Assembly: GCF_001039355.2 (NCBI RefSeq)
Contig: NW_019775791.1
Location: 294,233 to 358,232 of the forward strand
From: Lingula anatina
Lineage: Eukaryota; Brachiopoda; Lingulata; Lingulida; Lingulidae
DNA: 64,000 nucleotides
Direction: 5' to 3'
The notes under the pieces were generated by a model. The model was not told the DNA's origin and did not search any database. It saw only the letters and a list, made by a program, of their open reading frames with translations. Position numbers and translations under genes: made by a program. Shown piece by piece: positions 9,539 through 21,074 of the stretch (positions are counted from its first letter, which is position 1; every line of letters starts with the position of its first letter).

Positions 9539-11632
9539 GATAATGTTGATGTGGATAATAGCTATGCAAGGGTTTTAAGTGTAGACAACAAGAGGGGTTT
9601 TCATGGTACATCTGTGCAGGTTTCTTCACCACAACCAACAAGTATAAAATTGACTGAAACAGAAGTAGTAGGCAGTTTTGAAGGTAGCATTTCACATGAG
9701 GAATTAGGTAAACCATCGGTAGACAAAAAGACTTCTCAGTGGAAAATAGATCCCGATTTACTGTCTTTTGTGTTTGACTTAGAATCATTATCTTTTGCTC
9801 CTCTTTGCAATAGAAACCAGGCCTCTCCACACTCCAACTTGTCTTTGGAAGATTTTCATGTTACTGCTGAAGAAGAAAATCAAGCAATAGAATTAGGAAG
9901 TAAGCTTTTCAATTTCACCTTAGGTCACCATGTTCAAGCCGAAATTGATGCTGAATTAGATGAAGTACATTATCCAGATATTCTTAAAGGTTATTTTTCA
10001 ATTCATGAACCAGTGTGTATTGAAAAATCTCAAGTTATTTATCTCAGTATTACTGACAAGACATCAGATTCGCCTGATACCATTAAAGTTATACTAGGGC
10101 AATTATATAATATAATGGGTGTAAGCAAAAAAATTAAGAACTTGGTAGTAGCAGGTGATGCTAAACTTTATGAAATTTTGGTTAAGCTTAAGTTAGAATT
10201 TTCCACAGAATTGCACTGGTTACTTCCGTATTTAGGGGACTGGCACACACTTAAGAATTTTCAAGGAGTTTTGATGAAATTATATGGAGAAGCAGGTTTA
10301 AAAGATTTTGTTGATTTATTCCACAAAGGTAAGACAGCTTCTGTAGTGTTAGGTGCATTGAATTTTACAAAAACACACGAGTTTCTATTACAGGTTTGGG
10401 AGGCCATGTATAGGCATGAGTTAGCTGTGTTTTTTAAGTACAGGTCAGCAGTATTGGCAGATAGAGACAGGTTTAAATTTTCATTAAGAGATATTTTTGA
10501 TAGAATGAAAAGTGTAGATTCAGAATTTCAGACATTTGAGGAACTAGAAAATATGAACAAAGATGTTAGGCAGGAATTTTTTAATTTTACCTGTATTATG
10601 ATAAGTAGGGATGAGACTTGGGCCTTTTGGCATAATTTCATACATAGGGATTGTTTTGCTTATGTAGCATACTACTTAGCTATTCGTTCAGGCAATTGGC
10701 AGTTGAGAAATTACTCTATAAAGCATATAAGTCATCTTTTCCATACAGTTCAATCAAGTTTTTATTATCGTTTACTTCCCCATCATTTAGCTGACCTTAA
10801 AACTTTTCCTGCATCTGTTTTAAAACACTTTGAATCTGGTGGGTTTGTTATCAATTTAACTGAAAGGCCATATAGTAGTGTAGCTTTAGATGAGGCCCAC
10901 GAGACTTGCATAAATAGGGATATTAAAAAGGCAATAAATTGTCCTTCAGAAGATGCTTTTTCAAAGTTAGTTTACTATTTACCATATAGGGCTAGGGTTT
11001 TGAAGAACTTAGAGTATTTATTGCCAAATAGTAAAAAATGTGAATTACCATATAAGCAAAATGCAGTTAAGTTACAGTTTGAAGAAAACATTAGGCATTA
11101 TATAAGGTTCATTGAATCCAATCAGTGTTCTCTCTTTAATGTAGATTTAGATAGGTTAGGTGTAGAGGAGTGTTCACAGCTAATTCACATCTGTACACAG
11201 GAAAAGGCCAATGAAAACCAAAGGCAGGATTTACTGAATTTTTTAGACTTTGGCATTGACGAATTTAGCAAGTTTGTAAAATACAAGATAATTCAACAGG
11301 ATGAATGTAGGACATACACTAGGAAAAGGATATTAATACACACCTTTGGCACAAATGTGGAGACTAAATCATCTAAAAAGCGCCAATTAAACTATCAAAA
11401 ACTAGTCACAGAAAGTTTACGTAAGCAACTAAATTGGACAAAAAAAGGAAAATTACTCCCTGAAAATGTGCAGCAAATTATACCATACCCCTTAGCTATT
11501 TGTGGGGAGGATGGGACACCATATAAAGGAAATAAGGCTTCATCAAGACACTTCTTCCAAAACATGTACCCCCAAGCATTTAACATAGGGTTACCAGCAG
11601 ATATGACTTTTACATGTCCCAATGTTCATTGA
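9539..11632 (+). CDS. Orphan ~697-codon ORF, DUF6589-like/transposon-associated family
   Basis: A single uninterrupted frame of about 697 codons. An in-frame TAG ends at 9538 and the first in-frame ATG is far inside (10115), so the N-terminus is probably on an upstream exon. CTGTAG at 9533-9538 would serve as acceptor. Visible motifs, numbered from the GTG at 9551: VVAGDAKLYE (199-208), LLPYLGDWHTLKNF (224-237), FLLQVWEAMYRHE (278-290), W-x-L-R-x-Y-S (383-389), LLPHHLADL (408-416) and SVALDEAHETCINRD (443-457). These resemble a multicopy, poorly characterised family I know from many invertebrate genomes and from fungal DUF6589 proteins. It may be a mobile-element protein (conserved acidic residues D203, D230), but no function is established. 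It is flanked by element debris and has no introns in the body. Codon use and length argue that it is intact. Confidence 0.7.
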   Translation, partial: DNVDVDNSYARVLSVDNKRGFHGTSVQVSSPQPTSIKLTETEVVGSFEGSISHEELGKPSVDKKTSQWKIDPDLLSFVFDLESLSFAPLCNRNQASPHSNLSLEDFHVTAEEENQAIELGSKLFNFTLGHHVQAEIDAELDEVHYPDILKGYFSIHEPVCIEKSQVIYLSITDKTSDSPDTIKVILGQLYNIMGVSKKIKNLVVAGDAKLYEILVKLKLEFSTELHWLLPYLGDWHTLKNFQGVLMKLYGEAGLKDFVDLFHKGKTASVVLGALNFTKTHEFLLQVWEAMYRHELAVFFKYRSAVLADRDRFKFSLRDIFDRMKSVDSEFQTFEELENMNKDVRQEFFNFTCIMISRDETWAFWHNFIHRDCFAYVAYYLAIRSGNWQLRNYSIKHISHLFHTVQSSFYYRLLPHHLADLKTFPASVLKHFESGGFVINLTERPYSSVALDEAHETCINRDIKKAINCPSEDAFSKLVYYLPYRARVLKNLEYLLPNSKKCELPYKQNAVKLQFEENIRHYIRFIESNQCSLFNVDLDRLGVEECSQLIHICTQEKANENQRQDLLNFLDFGIDEFSKFVKYKIIQQDECRTYTRKRILIHTFGTNVETKSSKKRQLNYQKLVTESLRKQLNWTKKGKLLPENVQQIIPYPLAICGEDGTPYKGNKASSRHFFQNMYPQAFNIGLPADMTFTCPNVH

Positions 11633-11639
11633 AATGTTT

Positions 11640-13600
11640 ACACATTATTATTATTATTATTAACAAATACATCTTTAAGCAGAGTAAACTACACTTAATA
11701 TAAATGTTTCTCCATTTCAGTTACGGATCTGCTGTTGGTTATGTGTAAGATAGCTGTTTTGATGATGGACAGATAGAAGTAAACATTATTGCTGGATAGC
11801 TAATAAAGAAGATGACCCTATCAGATACAGAGGCCATGAGAGACTTAATTCCTTTAATAGGGCTCAATTTCTATAATTTTTATGTGGCATATATTGACTG
11901 TTTGGGAAGCATGTGTATTCCCCCCCAGAGTGACATGTATTAAATTAAGAACTGTTTTCTTCAACCTTATTTTAACTTATTGATGAATTTCCAAACAATG
12001 TACAGAATTCCAAGTATATAATATTCCATTATTGGTGAAGCTGAGAAATTGATGTAAATATTGTTATTGTTAACTTGTAAATATCTTTGAACTGTTGAAT
12101 CTACAGTTGTATTCCAAACATGCAAGAAATTTCACTTCAATTCAGTGTAGTGATACGATTACCATTGTTTGTACATATATATGGACATACATGTACGTCT
12201 ACAATATGTGCATTACAACTTGTTTGTGAGCAAGTTTTAATATATGTATTCATAAAATTCTTTTATGATAATTTTTAACTCAGTAAGTGATATTAATGTT
12301 TATGCTCAATAAGATTATGTTAAATTTATTTATATTTTCTTATGATGATTTAAAGAATAAAAATTGTGATTTGTCAAAATTAATATTTTTCTGTGATAAT
12401 TTTAAAAATAAAAAATGTGATTCATCATGCTCAGTAAAAGGATTGTTGGAATTTTTCATATTTAAATTTGTATTTTTAAATTAATTACTTAAAAATGATT
12501 TTTTTGTGCTAATTTAAAGAATATGAAATAAAAATCTTAGCGTAGGTCTACTGTGACAGACTTTCTCTTTAAAATGTATTTGTAAATGCCATGTATTTGC
12601 CCCATACATGTGTACTTCTAAGTTTTTGAATAAAGTGTTCAAACAATTATCAGACTTAACAATACCGAAGAAGTGGATCAAACACAAAATTTTGCATACA
12701 GTTATAGAAACCTTCACTTAAATATACTTTTTTTGTAAAATTAACGATGATAATCGCCAAAATAAAAAAAAAACTGTAAATGTAAACAAACGTTGAGTTG
12801 GGCTCGTCTTGGGTCATGGATGATGTCAAAACCTGGATTTTGCACGATTTTTAGGACAAAAAATTCTGCAACAATTTTTTCCAAAGATGGATTTTAATGA
12901 TTTTTTATACATACAATATTGATTAAAAGATACGTTATCTCTTATCCGGAATTTCCCGCACACTCTCTAGTTGAGGAATAGTGGCCAAAGTTACGATGTT
13001 GCCAAGGTCAAATTTTACCGCTCAGTGCGACTTTGACTAACGCAAGCTCACTCTAAACGACAAAATTTCAGTAGAAGTCTACGTGAATATGAAGTCTACA
13101 TACCCCACAATCATAATATCGTATTAGACTTGCTAAGTATGCATTTATTTAAAGTATATAGCCATTTTTCGACCAAGTTTAATTTTTTACAAAATTTGAG
13201 CCCGACGTTACGTCCTGGCGCGAGAAAACGACGTTATATCACTCCGCATCGACAGTATGTGTCCTACTGTTCACAAAAGCCTTCGTTGATTGTACACCAC
13301 TGGGGCTGCAGCACTTCCCTGGATCCCCAGAAATGTGGATTACGCGCTCATCACCTGAATGTAAATGTAAATTTTGTCATTAATTTAATTTAAAATCTCT
13401 ACTTCAAACCGCTCTTTTTTGTTGTGTTGTTAAAGATCTAAATCAATCTTTTTACTGACAGTAGGCCTACGTGTGTGTGCTCAGTTGATTCACTTCATTT
13501 ACTGTGGACGTTATGTTTTAAGTTCATAAACGTTTATTCTAGCTTAAGTCTACATGTACGCCTACAATATTTGCACATTAAATTAGCGTTAAATGACTTT
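11640..13600. other. AT-rich non-coding downstream region
   Basis: This contains an ATT run (11646-11660), a strong pyrimidine-rich acceptor-like site near 11720 (TTTCTCCATTTCAG) and several AATAAA hexamers (for example near 11800 and 12527). These could serve the 3' end of the preceding ORF. No further coding exon could be supported. Confidence 0.4.
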
Positions 13601-13654
13601 CGAGTATCGCAACAAGAAATCTGGTGACATTTATAAACCCCCCTCTCCACTCAC

Positions 13655-13760
13655 CTATATATACAGCCCAGTGGTAGTACCCCAGCCTGCGAAACTTTAC
13701 CCTGTCTCCCTGCTCAAGGGAAGCTAACACTGTCTGGTTATGACGTTGCACAACTTCCAT
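13655..13760 (-). CDS. LRAT/PLAAT-like acyltransferase, first coding exon (copy 2)
   Basis: It encodes about 35 residues with LEQGDRVKF followed by HWAVYIG, the same histidine motif as at 1701-1806, and ends at the same kind of donor (TATATAG/GTGAGT, complement at 13649-13654). The homology with copy 1 extends into the intron (about 13598-13654) and into the 5' side, where the sequences around 13765-13850 and 1806-1900 share a GCTTCTGATCC block and a TCAGCTAGAG block. The usual P-G-D-L-V-E has become Q-G-D-R-V-K, suggesting relaxed constraint. The second exon with the catalytic cysteine was not found. Confidence 0.5.
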
Positions 13761-13859
13761 ATTTCACCTGTCCTCGGTAGTTGTAGCAACAGCTTCTGAT
13801 CCAAATTTTTCTATCAATCAGCTAGAGGCTACGGAGAACGGTCTCGCGTACTCCTGGTT

Positions 13860-14865
13860 ACTAACGATGTACTGCGATTCCAGGGAGAGTTATATACCCT
13901 TTGATAACAATATCATGAAAGCACCGGAAAATTCTAGAAGTCGGCACGACGTCACAACATGGCCGACCCTTGACAACCACATTTGTTTGGGGGATGATTT
14001 GATGCGACTTCCGGTTTTACCCAACAGTTTGTAATGGACGGACGATAAAAATTGCTCCTCAAAAAAGCGTGGTTTGCTATATTTAAACAACCTTTTACTC
14101 CAAAGCAACGTAACAGTATGGGGAGGGACTATCCCTAAAAGCACAGAAGAGATATAAAGAGACACTTGAACTTAGCATTTTGGAGATTTGTCAGTACAAA
14201 TTTCCCGCAGGTGCGTGGGTGAACGATCGCAAGGACAGCGAAAGGAATGACCAGAGCATGAGGGGTACCTTATTATAAATCATTATAAATGACCTCTTAA
14301 TCATAAACCCTCCAGAAATTGGGTACTGTGGGCTCTCATCTTTCTATTTTGTCTAAGGTTGTTAAATTCTGCACATGAAATATAATGATATAAAACCAGG
14401 TAACGCCAACAGAACATAGGCCTATATTTAGATATTTTACTGAACTATATACAATTTACATGGTGCAATAAAGGTCCATTAAGAGCTACAATTCAACCGT
14501 CTCACTTTTTCAGTGCTGTTGAGCTTTTTTATGTACTAAGTGTTACTTTATCAATTAAAATGTCAATCAGAAAAAATATAAACTTCAAATAAAGGTGGGC
14601 AGACACAAGGACTCGTTATAATTGATCTCAAAAAGATTACCAGGCTTGAAACATGAAGTGTAAGATTTGTAGGCCTACTTATAGGCCTAAGGTATGAAAT
14701 ATTATTTAATGTTGCATTTGTATTTATATGCAGATTATAAATTTCAAATGTGTGAACATACAATGAATGCCTCAAGGGAATAAAAACCATAAGATCCACT
14801 GATTGAATTAATAATATGATGATTTTAAAGTATTATTTGGTCCATTACACATCCTTCCTTTTCTC

Positions 14866-14901
<36 letters not shown>

Positions 14902-15920
14902 ATTGTACATGAACACCATTCTATACTTTAGTGCGGCTATTATGCCTAATATATAAAACAGGCCAAGAGACTTTCCTAAGCAAAATCTCAATTTTTAAGG
15001 CTGATAAAAGATCACCATGCAGAAAGTAATTTATGCAAAGTGTTTAACAGTGCCAACAAGAATAATATACCTTCCCTTTCAAATTTTATGATAAAATAAA
15101 ATTTTAAAAAGTTAAGTAATATCTCTACTTGGAAATTTCTATTATATTCCTCGTTGAAAGATATTAATGTATGAACAGTGACTCAGCAGTGGGAAGTGAC
15201 ACATTTTATATCTGAATAACTGTGTTATTTATTTATTTATTTATTTATTGGTGTAATTGTAGCTCTTCCTCCCTTCCTTGTAAATCTAAATCACTCCATA
15301 TTATATTACACGTTATTGTGACCTAATGCTTCATGATTTGTGTTTATGATAAATTTATAAACACCAAGGAGTTAAATCTCACTGCTTAGCTTGAATATGT
15401 TATTATTTTACTTTTAAGTTCACACTTGTAGTGTGCATTATGTAAAGATATATTTTTTTAGTCACAATCTGGCCATACGAATACCATTTACAAGTGGTAA
15501 TGCACTAATTGTATTGTTGTCATTGTACAAGGCCATGATAATTTATATACTAGTACAGAAATAAATTGAACTGAATTGGTAAAAAAAAAACTCTCCTCTC
15601 TAAAAACTCATGATTACTACCCATGACCACAGTTTGACTTGTTTGAGGGTAAAATTGAGGAAAGAGAAACCTTAGCTAATAATATGTTGCAGAATAGGTA
15701 GAAAAACTACATGTGTACCAGTGTATAGCAGTGTGACTTTAAAATAAATTATTGAAATTATTTAACTAGTGGTTATATACCAGTGTTTAAGATAACACAC
15801 AATAATTTTAAACTCCTTTGTCTAATACTGCATGGGGATCTATAAGAGCAAAATATGCCACTTATTTTTTAATCATTTATTTACCCAATGTCTGCTTACA
15901 GAAGAACAGAGTACAAGCTG
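13860..15920. other. Non-coding AT-rich region with microsatellites
   Basis: Holds a (TA)n run at 14870-14898 and a (TTTA)n run at 15226-15250. Small open frames here have no motif support. Confidence 0.5.
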
Positions 15921-15925
15921 ATTCA

Positions 15926-16437
15926 CTATAGTGAACAGATAAGCAACATTGGTAATTACATTGTTATTCATAACACTGGCATCAAATACTTTGAACTGCA
16001 ATATATGTTACCTAAACAAGATTTAATTGTTACCTGTACTGACTGCATGAATCCCCCATGACCAACCCAGGTATATAATTATATATGACCCGTGCATCAT
16101 CACTGTTATCAGCTAGTATACAATGCATTAACAGGTGAAAAGAGTAAGGGCCTTATTTGATTGTCAAGTGAATAGGTAGGCAACGGGGGTAATTACTTCA
16201 TTCATTACACTGGCCTCAAATACTATAAATGATTATGTTGCCTTTAACATGAATTCATTGTGAAAATGCATTTAATTGTGTTTGCCAGAGACAAACTATG
16301 CCAACTTGTAGTTGGCTCTATGATACCAGTATGCATGTATATACATGTAGTATACAGGTTGCAGAATAACGGATCCTGTATAGTAGTACGTGGATTCCCT
16401 GCATAGATTTAGGGTAAACTCAAGCGTGGCAGAATAA
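15926..16437 (+). repeat. ~510-bp direct repeat, copy 1
   Basis: Near-identical to 18459-18966, including CTATAGTGAACAG at the start and AGGGTAAACTCAA close to the end. Differences are a few substitutions and small indels. Copy 2 begins directly after a single N, so the pair is more likely two haplotypes or overlapping contigs laid end to end than a true duplication. Confidence 0.85.
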
Positions 16438-16569
16438 ATTTGATAATGCATAATAGGGGCCTAAGCCTTATAATAAGTGAATGAAAATAATCAAAGCAAC
16501 TGAAAAATTAGACAAATAGAATATCAATAAAACAAAAATAAAGACACGTTTTTCATTTTTCCATTTTAC

Positions 16570-17197
16570 NNNNNNNNNNNNNNNNNNNNNNNNNNNNNNN
16601 NNNNNNNNNNNNNNNNNNNNNNNNNNNNNNNNNNNNNNNNNNNNNNNNNNNNNNNNNNNNNNNNNNNNNNNNNNNNNNNNNNNNNNNNNNNNNNNNNNNN
16701 NNNNNNNNNNNNNNNNNNNNNNNNNNNNNNNNNNNNNNNNNNNNNNNNNNNNNNNNNNNNNNNNNNNNNNNNNNNNNNNNNNNNNNNNNNNNNNNNNNNN
16801 NNNNNNNNNNNNNNNNNNNNNNNNNNNNNNNNNNNNNNNNNNNNNNNNNNNNNNNNNNNNNNNNNNNNNNNNNNNNNNNNNNNNNNNNNNNNNNNNNNNN
16901 NNNNNNNNNNNNNNNNNNNNNNNNNNNNNNNNNNNNNNNNNNNNNNNNNNNNNNNNNNNNNNNNNNNNNNNNNNNNNNNNNNNNNNNNNNNNNNNNNNNN
17001 NNNNNNNNNNNNNNNNNNNNNNNNNNNNNNNNNNNNNNNNNNNNNNNNNNNNNNNNNNNNNNNNNNNNNNNNNNNNNNNNNNNNNNNNNNNNNNNNNNNN
17101 NNNNNNNNNNNNNNNNNNNNNNNNNNNNNNNNNNNNNNNNNNNNNNNNNNNNNNNNNNNNNNNNNNNNNNNNNNNNNNNNNNNNNNNNNNNNNNNNN
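16570..17197. other. Assembly gap (N run)
   Basis: A continuous run of N of about 628 bp. Open frames that span it are meaningless. Confidence 0.99.
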
Positions 17198-17356
17198 AAA
17201 AAAAAAAAACTGTTTAATAAATACTGATTTGCAGCAGGTGAAATACAAAAACAAAGACAAGACAATAAATATTAGGCCTATATTCTTATTCACTCAGTTT
17301 TGTAGAGTTTAAAATATAACATGCAGAAGTGAATAATAATAAAAAAAATAATAATG

Positions 17357-17358
17357 CC

Positions 17359-17411
<53 letters not shown>
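17357..17411. repeat. (AAT)n microsatellite
   Basis: Uninterrupted ATA/AAT trinucleotide run. Confidence 0.95.
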
Positions 17412-17412
<1 letters not shown>

Positions 17413-17837
17413 TACTAAAGAATTAATAGGCTATAAATAGAACACATCCAAAATGTGATATTGCATCAATAACTGGTAGGCCTATAATATCAAGCACATT
17501 CTCTGGAAATTCATAATTTTTTCTTTATCTCCAAGTTACACCATGTCTGTGGACGCTAAAAGAATAACGATCCTTGACTCAGTTCCCCTCTCCATATTTT
17601 ATTACAGTGAAGTGAAACTTAACCTGTATTTATATTGCCAACAACAGTGCCTTTTTCTTTTCATTGAAAGAGTTATCAAGCTAGATATCTGGTTTTTGGG
17701 TGCCCTAATTACACCACAGAGTAATTAATGTTGTCAATATAAGTATAATTTTTGAAAAATCAAACTACTGAAATGTCTCTCACTTTCCTCAAATTACACT
17801 ACCAGTCTCTCTAGGCGTATGTTTTCTATTTTTTCTT

Positions 17838-17921
17838 TCATCCCATAACGGCAAAGAACACAGCAATCTCAACGCCAGTGATGGACACAATTGCCCCAAG
17901 AATATACAAAAGCCATTTAGC
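17838..17921 (-). CDS. Last coding exon of a small membrane protein
   Basis: Reading the minus strand, a TATTTTCAG acceptor is followed by 27 codons and a stop. The peptide starts AKWLLYILGAIVSITG and ends with FFAVMG: one strong transmembrane helix with almost no cytoplasmic tail. It joins in phase 0 with the exon at 18370-18457. The arrangement (a cysteine-containing extracellular segment, then a terminal membrane helix) recalls the EC2-TM4 end of tetraspanin-like four-helix proteins, but I do not recognise the family with confidence. Confidence 0.5.
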   Translation of the reverse strand, partial: AKWLLYILGAIVSITGVEIAVFFAVMG

Positions 17922-18267
17922 CTGAAAATATAAAATTAAAAAATAAAGAAAATTTAAACACATTTTATATATTATTCAGTGTTGTAAATATGTCTTTTAT
18001 TCTTTGAAGTGTGGCCGGTCCAGCTCAATGACGTGATTGTAAGATCGAATGGTGTTTTGCAAGTTGCAATAATTTTCTGAATGAATAAATAAAAGGGATG
18101 TTAGGTTAGATAAAGGATGGATCAATAGTTATGTACATGTAGATGGAAACGTAGATGGGTCGAGCGACAGATAAATGTAGAGGAGATAAGGTGTCTCAAA
18201 AACATCAAAACCGTAACTACCAGACAGACACATGTATACACAGATAGAGCGCCTCATGCAGAGTTAT

Positions 18268-18325
18268 GAAAAAAAACAAACAAACAAACAAACAAACAAA
18301 CAAACAAAAAAAAACAAACAAACAA
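18268..18325. repeat. (CAAA)n microsatellite
   Basis: CAAA tetranucleotide run with a short A interruption, inside the putative intron between 17921 and 18370. Confidence 0.9.
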
Positions 18326-18369
18326 GCATTGAAAATTAATATTATTTAAATAAAGCTATATAAAAATAC

Positions 18370-18457
18370 CTGTGCACTCGATGATTCTCCATTTCTACAC
18401 CAGGTGGCGAAATGTTCACAGTAAGCCCATAACACAATGTGCTTTTTTCCCTCCCGG
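18370..18457 (-). CDS. Penultimate exon of the small membrane protein, cut by a contig join
   Basis: On the minus strand, a 29-codon frame contains LWAYCEHFATWCRNGE and ends ...SSSAQ at a donor (CAG then GTATTTTT, complement at 18362-18369). It splices in phase 0 to the exon at 17838-17921. The 5' side is truncated at a single N (18458), beyond which lies a direct repeat of 15926-16437. The upstream exons are therefore lost or displaced by the assembly join. The two cysteines four residues either side of FATW would suit an extracellular loop. Confidence 0.5.
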
Positions 18458-18458
18458 N

Positions 18459-18966
18459 CTATAGTGAACAGCTAGATAGCAACATTGGTAATTACATTGT
18501 TATTCACTGGCATCAAATACTTTGAACTGCAATATATGTTACCTAAAAAGATTTAATTGTTACCTGTACTGACTGCATGAATCCCCCATGACCAACCCAG
18601 GTATATAATTATATATGACCCTTGCATCATCACTGTTATCAGCTAGTATGCAATTAACAGGTGAAAAGAGTAAGGGCCTTATTTGATTGTCAAGGGAATA
18701 GGTAGGCAACGGGGGTAATTACTTCATTCATTACACTGGCCTCAAATACTATAAATGATTATGTTGCCTTTAACATGAATTCATTGTGAAAATGCATTTA
18801 ATTGTGTTTGCCAGAGACATCTATGCCAACTTGTAGTTGGCTCTTTGATACCAGTATGCATGTATATACATGTATATAGTATACAGGTTGCAGAATAACG
18901 GATCCTGTATACTAGTACGTGGGTTCCCTGCATAGATTTAGGGTAAACTCAATTGTGGCAGAATAA
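18459..18966 (+). repeat. ~510-bp direct repeat, copy 2
   Basis: Counterpart of 15926-16437, beginning immediately after the single N at 18458. Confidence 0.85.
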
Positions 18967-19988
18967 AAAAAAAACATAGTCCTCGATTGTTCAAATAGCA
19001 AATAAACACCATGTGCTCTACTTCGTTAAAGCCAAGATCGACTACAGAAAACCATTTTCATTACTACGCACTATGTACTACCCTTTGCCTTAGTTACCAT
19101 ATGTTTCCCCGATTTTCACAATAAAAACTCTACACTCGTTTATGAAAGTCATTCATCTGTGTAGTGAAATACCATAAAAATGTAAGTAGCAAGTTGTCAC
19201 ATCAATCAAATGTACATTTATATAATATATTTTGAACTTATAATGCGATCGGCTACATCGACGCATAACCTGGCGAATCCCCCAAACAGGAACAAGTGCT
19301 CCGCAGCAAACGCGGCCATATATATGACAGTATCCGACTTCTAGAATACCTTGTACAATTAATTACAAAAAAGCTTTTCAAGCGAGTGCTTTAACAAGCA
19401 TTTTTTTCTTAATCCGAATTAACGGTAGAACCCCCTAAATGATAGTTTGAACAACAGATGATCCTCGGACTAACTAGCATTAACACATCAGATTTTGAAT
19501 AGTGAACAAAAAATTGGACCCACCGCCTGATTCCTCTCCATATGACTGAGGTGCTTGTACCCTCCCCCCTTCTTCTCCTCCAAACTCCCACACCTACGAC
19601 TATTTTGAATTTGATTTTGGTGTGCGACAGTACAAAAGAAATTAAATCTCTGCGACACATTTGATAAGCCGCGGATAAAGGGGGCACAAGTTACATATCT
19701 GTCCCTGATCGTTTTGTAGCGTTGGCAAAGTACGCCGTGCTGTGGAGAACTGAGGCGGTTAACAAAGCTCACGCATGCGTATCACGGATATTTATTATCA
19801 AGGTGAACCCTCCCCCACCCCCTCCCCCACCACCCTCCACCCCCCCAGGTACGTGTCAAAGAAAAGAAAAGACAGTTTACGCAGCTTGTGAATCACGAAA
19901 CATTTAATGCATTGGGAGTTTTCCACGTTGAATGACAGAGAGAAAAAAGAGTCAATGTGTGTGTTTGGGCGTGTTTATGTGTAAATAA

Positions 19989-19989
<1 letters not shown>

Positions 19990-20073
<84 letters not shown>
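19990..20073. repeat. (GT)n(GA)n compound microsatellite
   Basis: A GT run followed by a GA run. The poly-Thr/His/Leu/Ser frames across it are artefacts. The rest of 19000-20480 shows no gene I can support. Confidence 0.95.
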
Positions 20074-20077
<4 letters not shown>

Positions 20078-20484
20078 CATGGAAAGCAGATACAGGTAGG
20101 AAGATGAAATACGACAGATTAGTAAGGGGAACAATAAAAAGTTAAAGAAAACAGACTGAACAGATACATTGTAAAGGGATTAAGATTAAGGCGGCAAAGG
20201 ACGAGAAATTTTGAGAACATTTTCCTTGTCTGTGAATCATACCGGCACAATTTTCAGGCTGATTGACTGTTCTGTGGTTTTGAAATGTACATTTAAACTT
20301 TTGTTTCTGTCGTGGTGATAATAGAACCCCTGACCTCAGATGAGGCAGGTCAGCAAGTGACCATAGACCTACGCACTGAAAGAGGAAAACAAAAGAAAAA
20401 GAAAAAGATATCTACAATTACAGGAAGAAAACGGTGCTCTCCGCTTCACAGGTAGCGGAAGTCTCCTAAAATACATGTCCTATG

Positions 20485-20790
20485 AATCACCTGGCGGCGT
20501 GACATCCAATTCTATTTATGAATAAATTGAAAAGATAACAAACAGTAAAACACGAGAATGTACGTATGTATGACCAGCCCAAATACACTGATAAAATGTA
20601 CGCCATACATGTACTGTAGCTTCAATTTAAACTCGTCTAATTTTCTTTTTTTTAATTTCATTTGCATTTTAAAACAATGTTGTTGAAAAATCATATTTAA
20701 GTACACCATACATAGTCACCATTCAAAATTGATCACATCGCTCCTCGCAAAGAAATGTGTTAAATACACCAAAGAAGAACAGCCCAGTCA
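20485..20790 (+). repeat. ~300-bp direct repeat, copy 1 (ends at a single N)
   Basis: AATCACCTGGCGGCGTGACA starts this block and again starts the block after the N at 20791 (20792-21074). Both end CAAAGAAGAACAG-CCAGTCA. The single-N junction between near-identical blocks suggests an assembly overlap rather than a biological duplication. Confidence 0.85.
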
Positions 20791-20791
20791 N

Positions 20792-21074
20792 AATCACCTG
20801 GCGGCGTGACATCTAATATTGATTAATTCTATTTATGAATAAGTTGAAAAAATAACAAACAGTAAAACACGAGTATGTACGTATGTATGACTAGCCCAAA
20901 TCCACTGATAAAATGTACGCCGTACATGTAGGTTCAATTTAATCTCGTCTAATTTGCTTTTTTTAATTTTATTTGCAATTTAAAAAAGACCATATATAGT
21001 CATCATTCAAAATTGATCACATCGCTCCTCGCAAAGAAATGTGTTAAACACACCAAAGAAGAACAGGCCAGTCA
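20792..21074 (+). repeat. ~300-bp direct repeat, copy 2
   Basis: Second copy of 20485-20790, with small deletions. Confidence 0.85.

Noticed and set aside
16468-17293. Two long frames (246-265 residues) across 16570-17197
   Set aside because: They consist almost entirely of unknown residues from the N gap.
19952-20134. Frame with poly-Leu-Ser and poly-Thr-His
   Set aside because: Translation of the GT/GA microsatellite.
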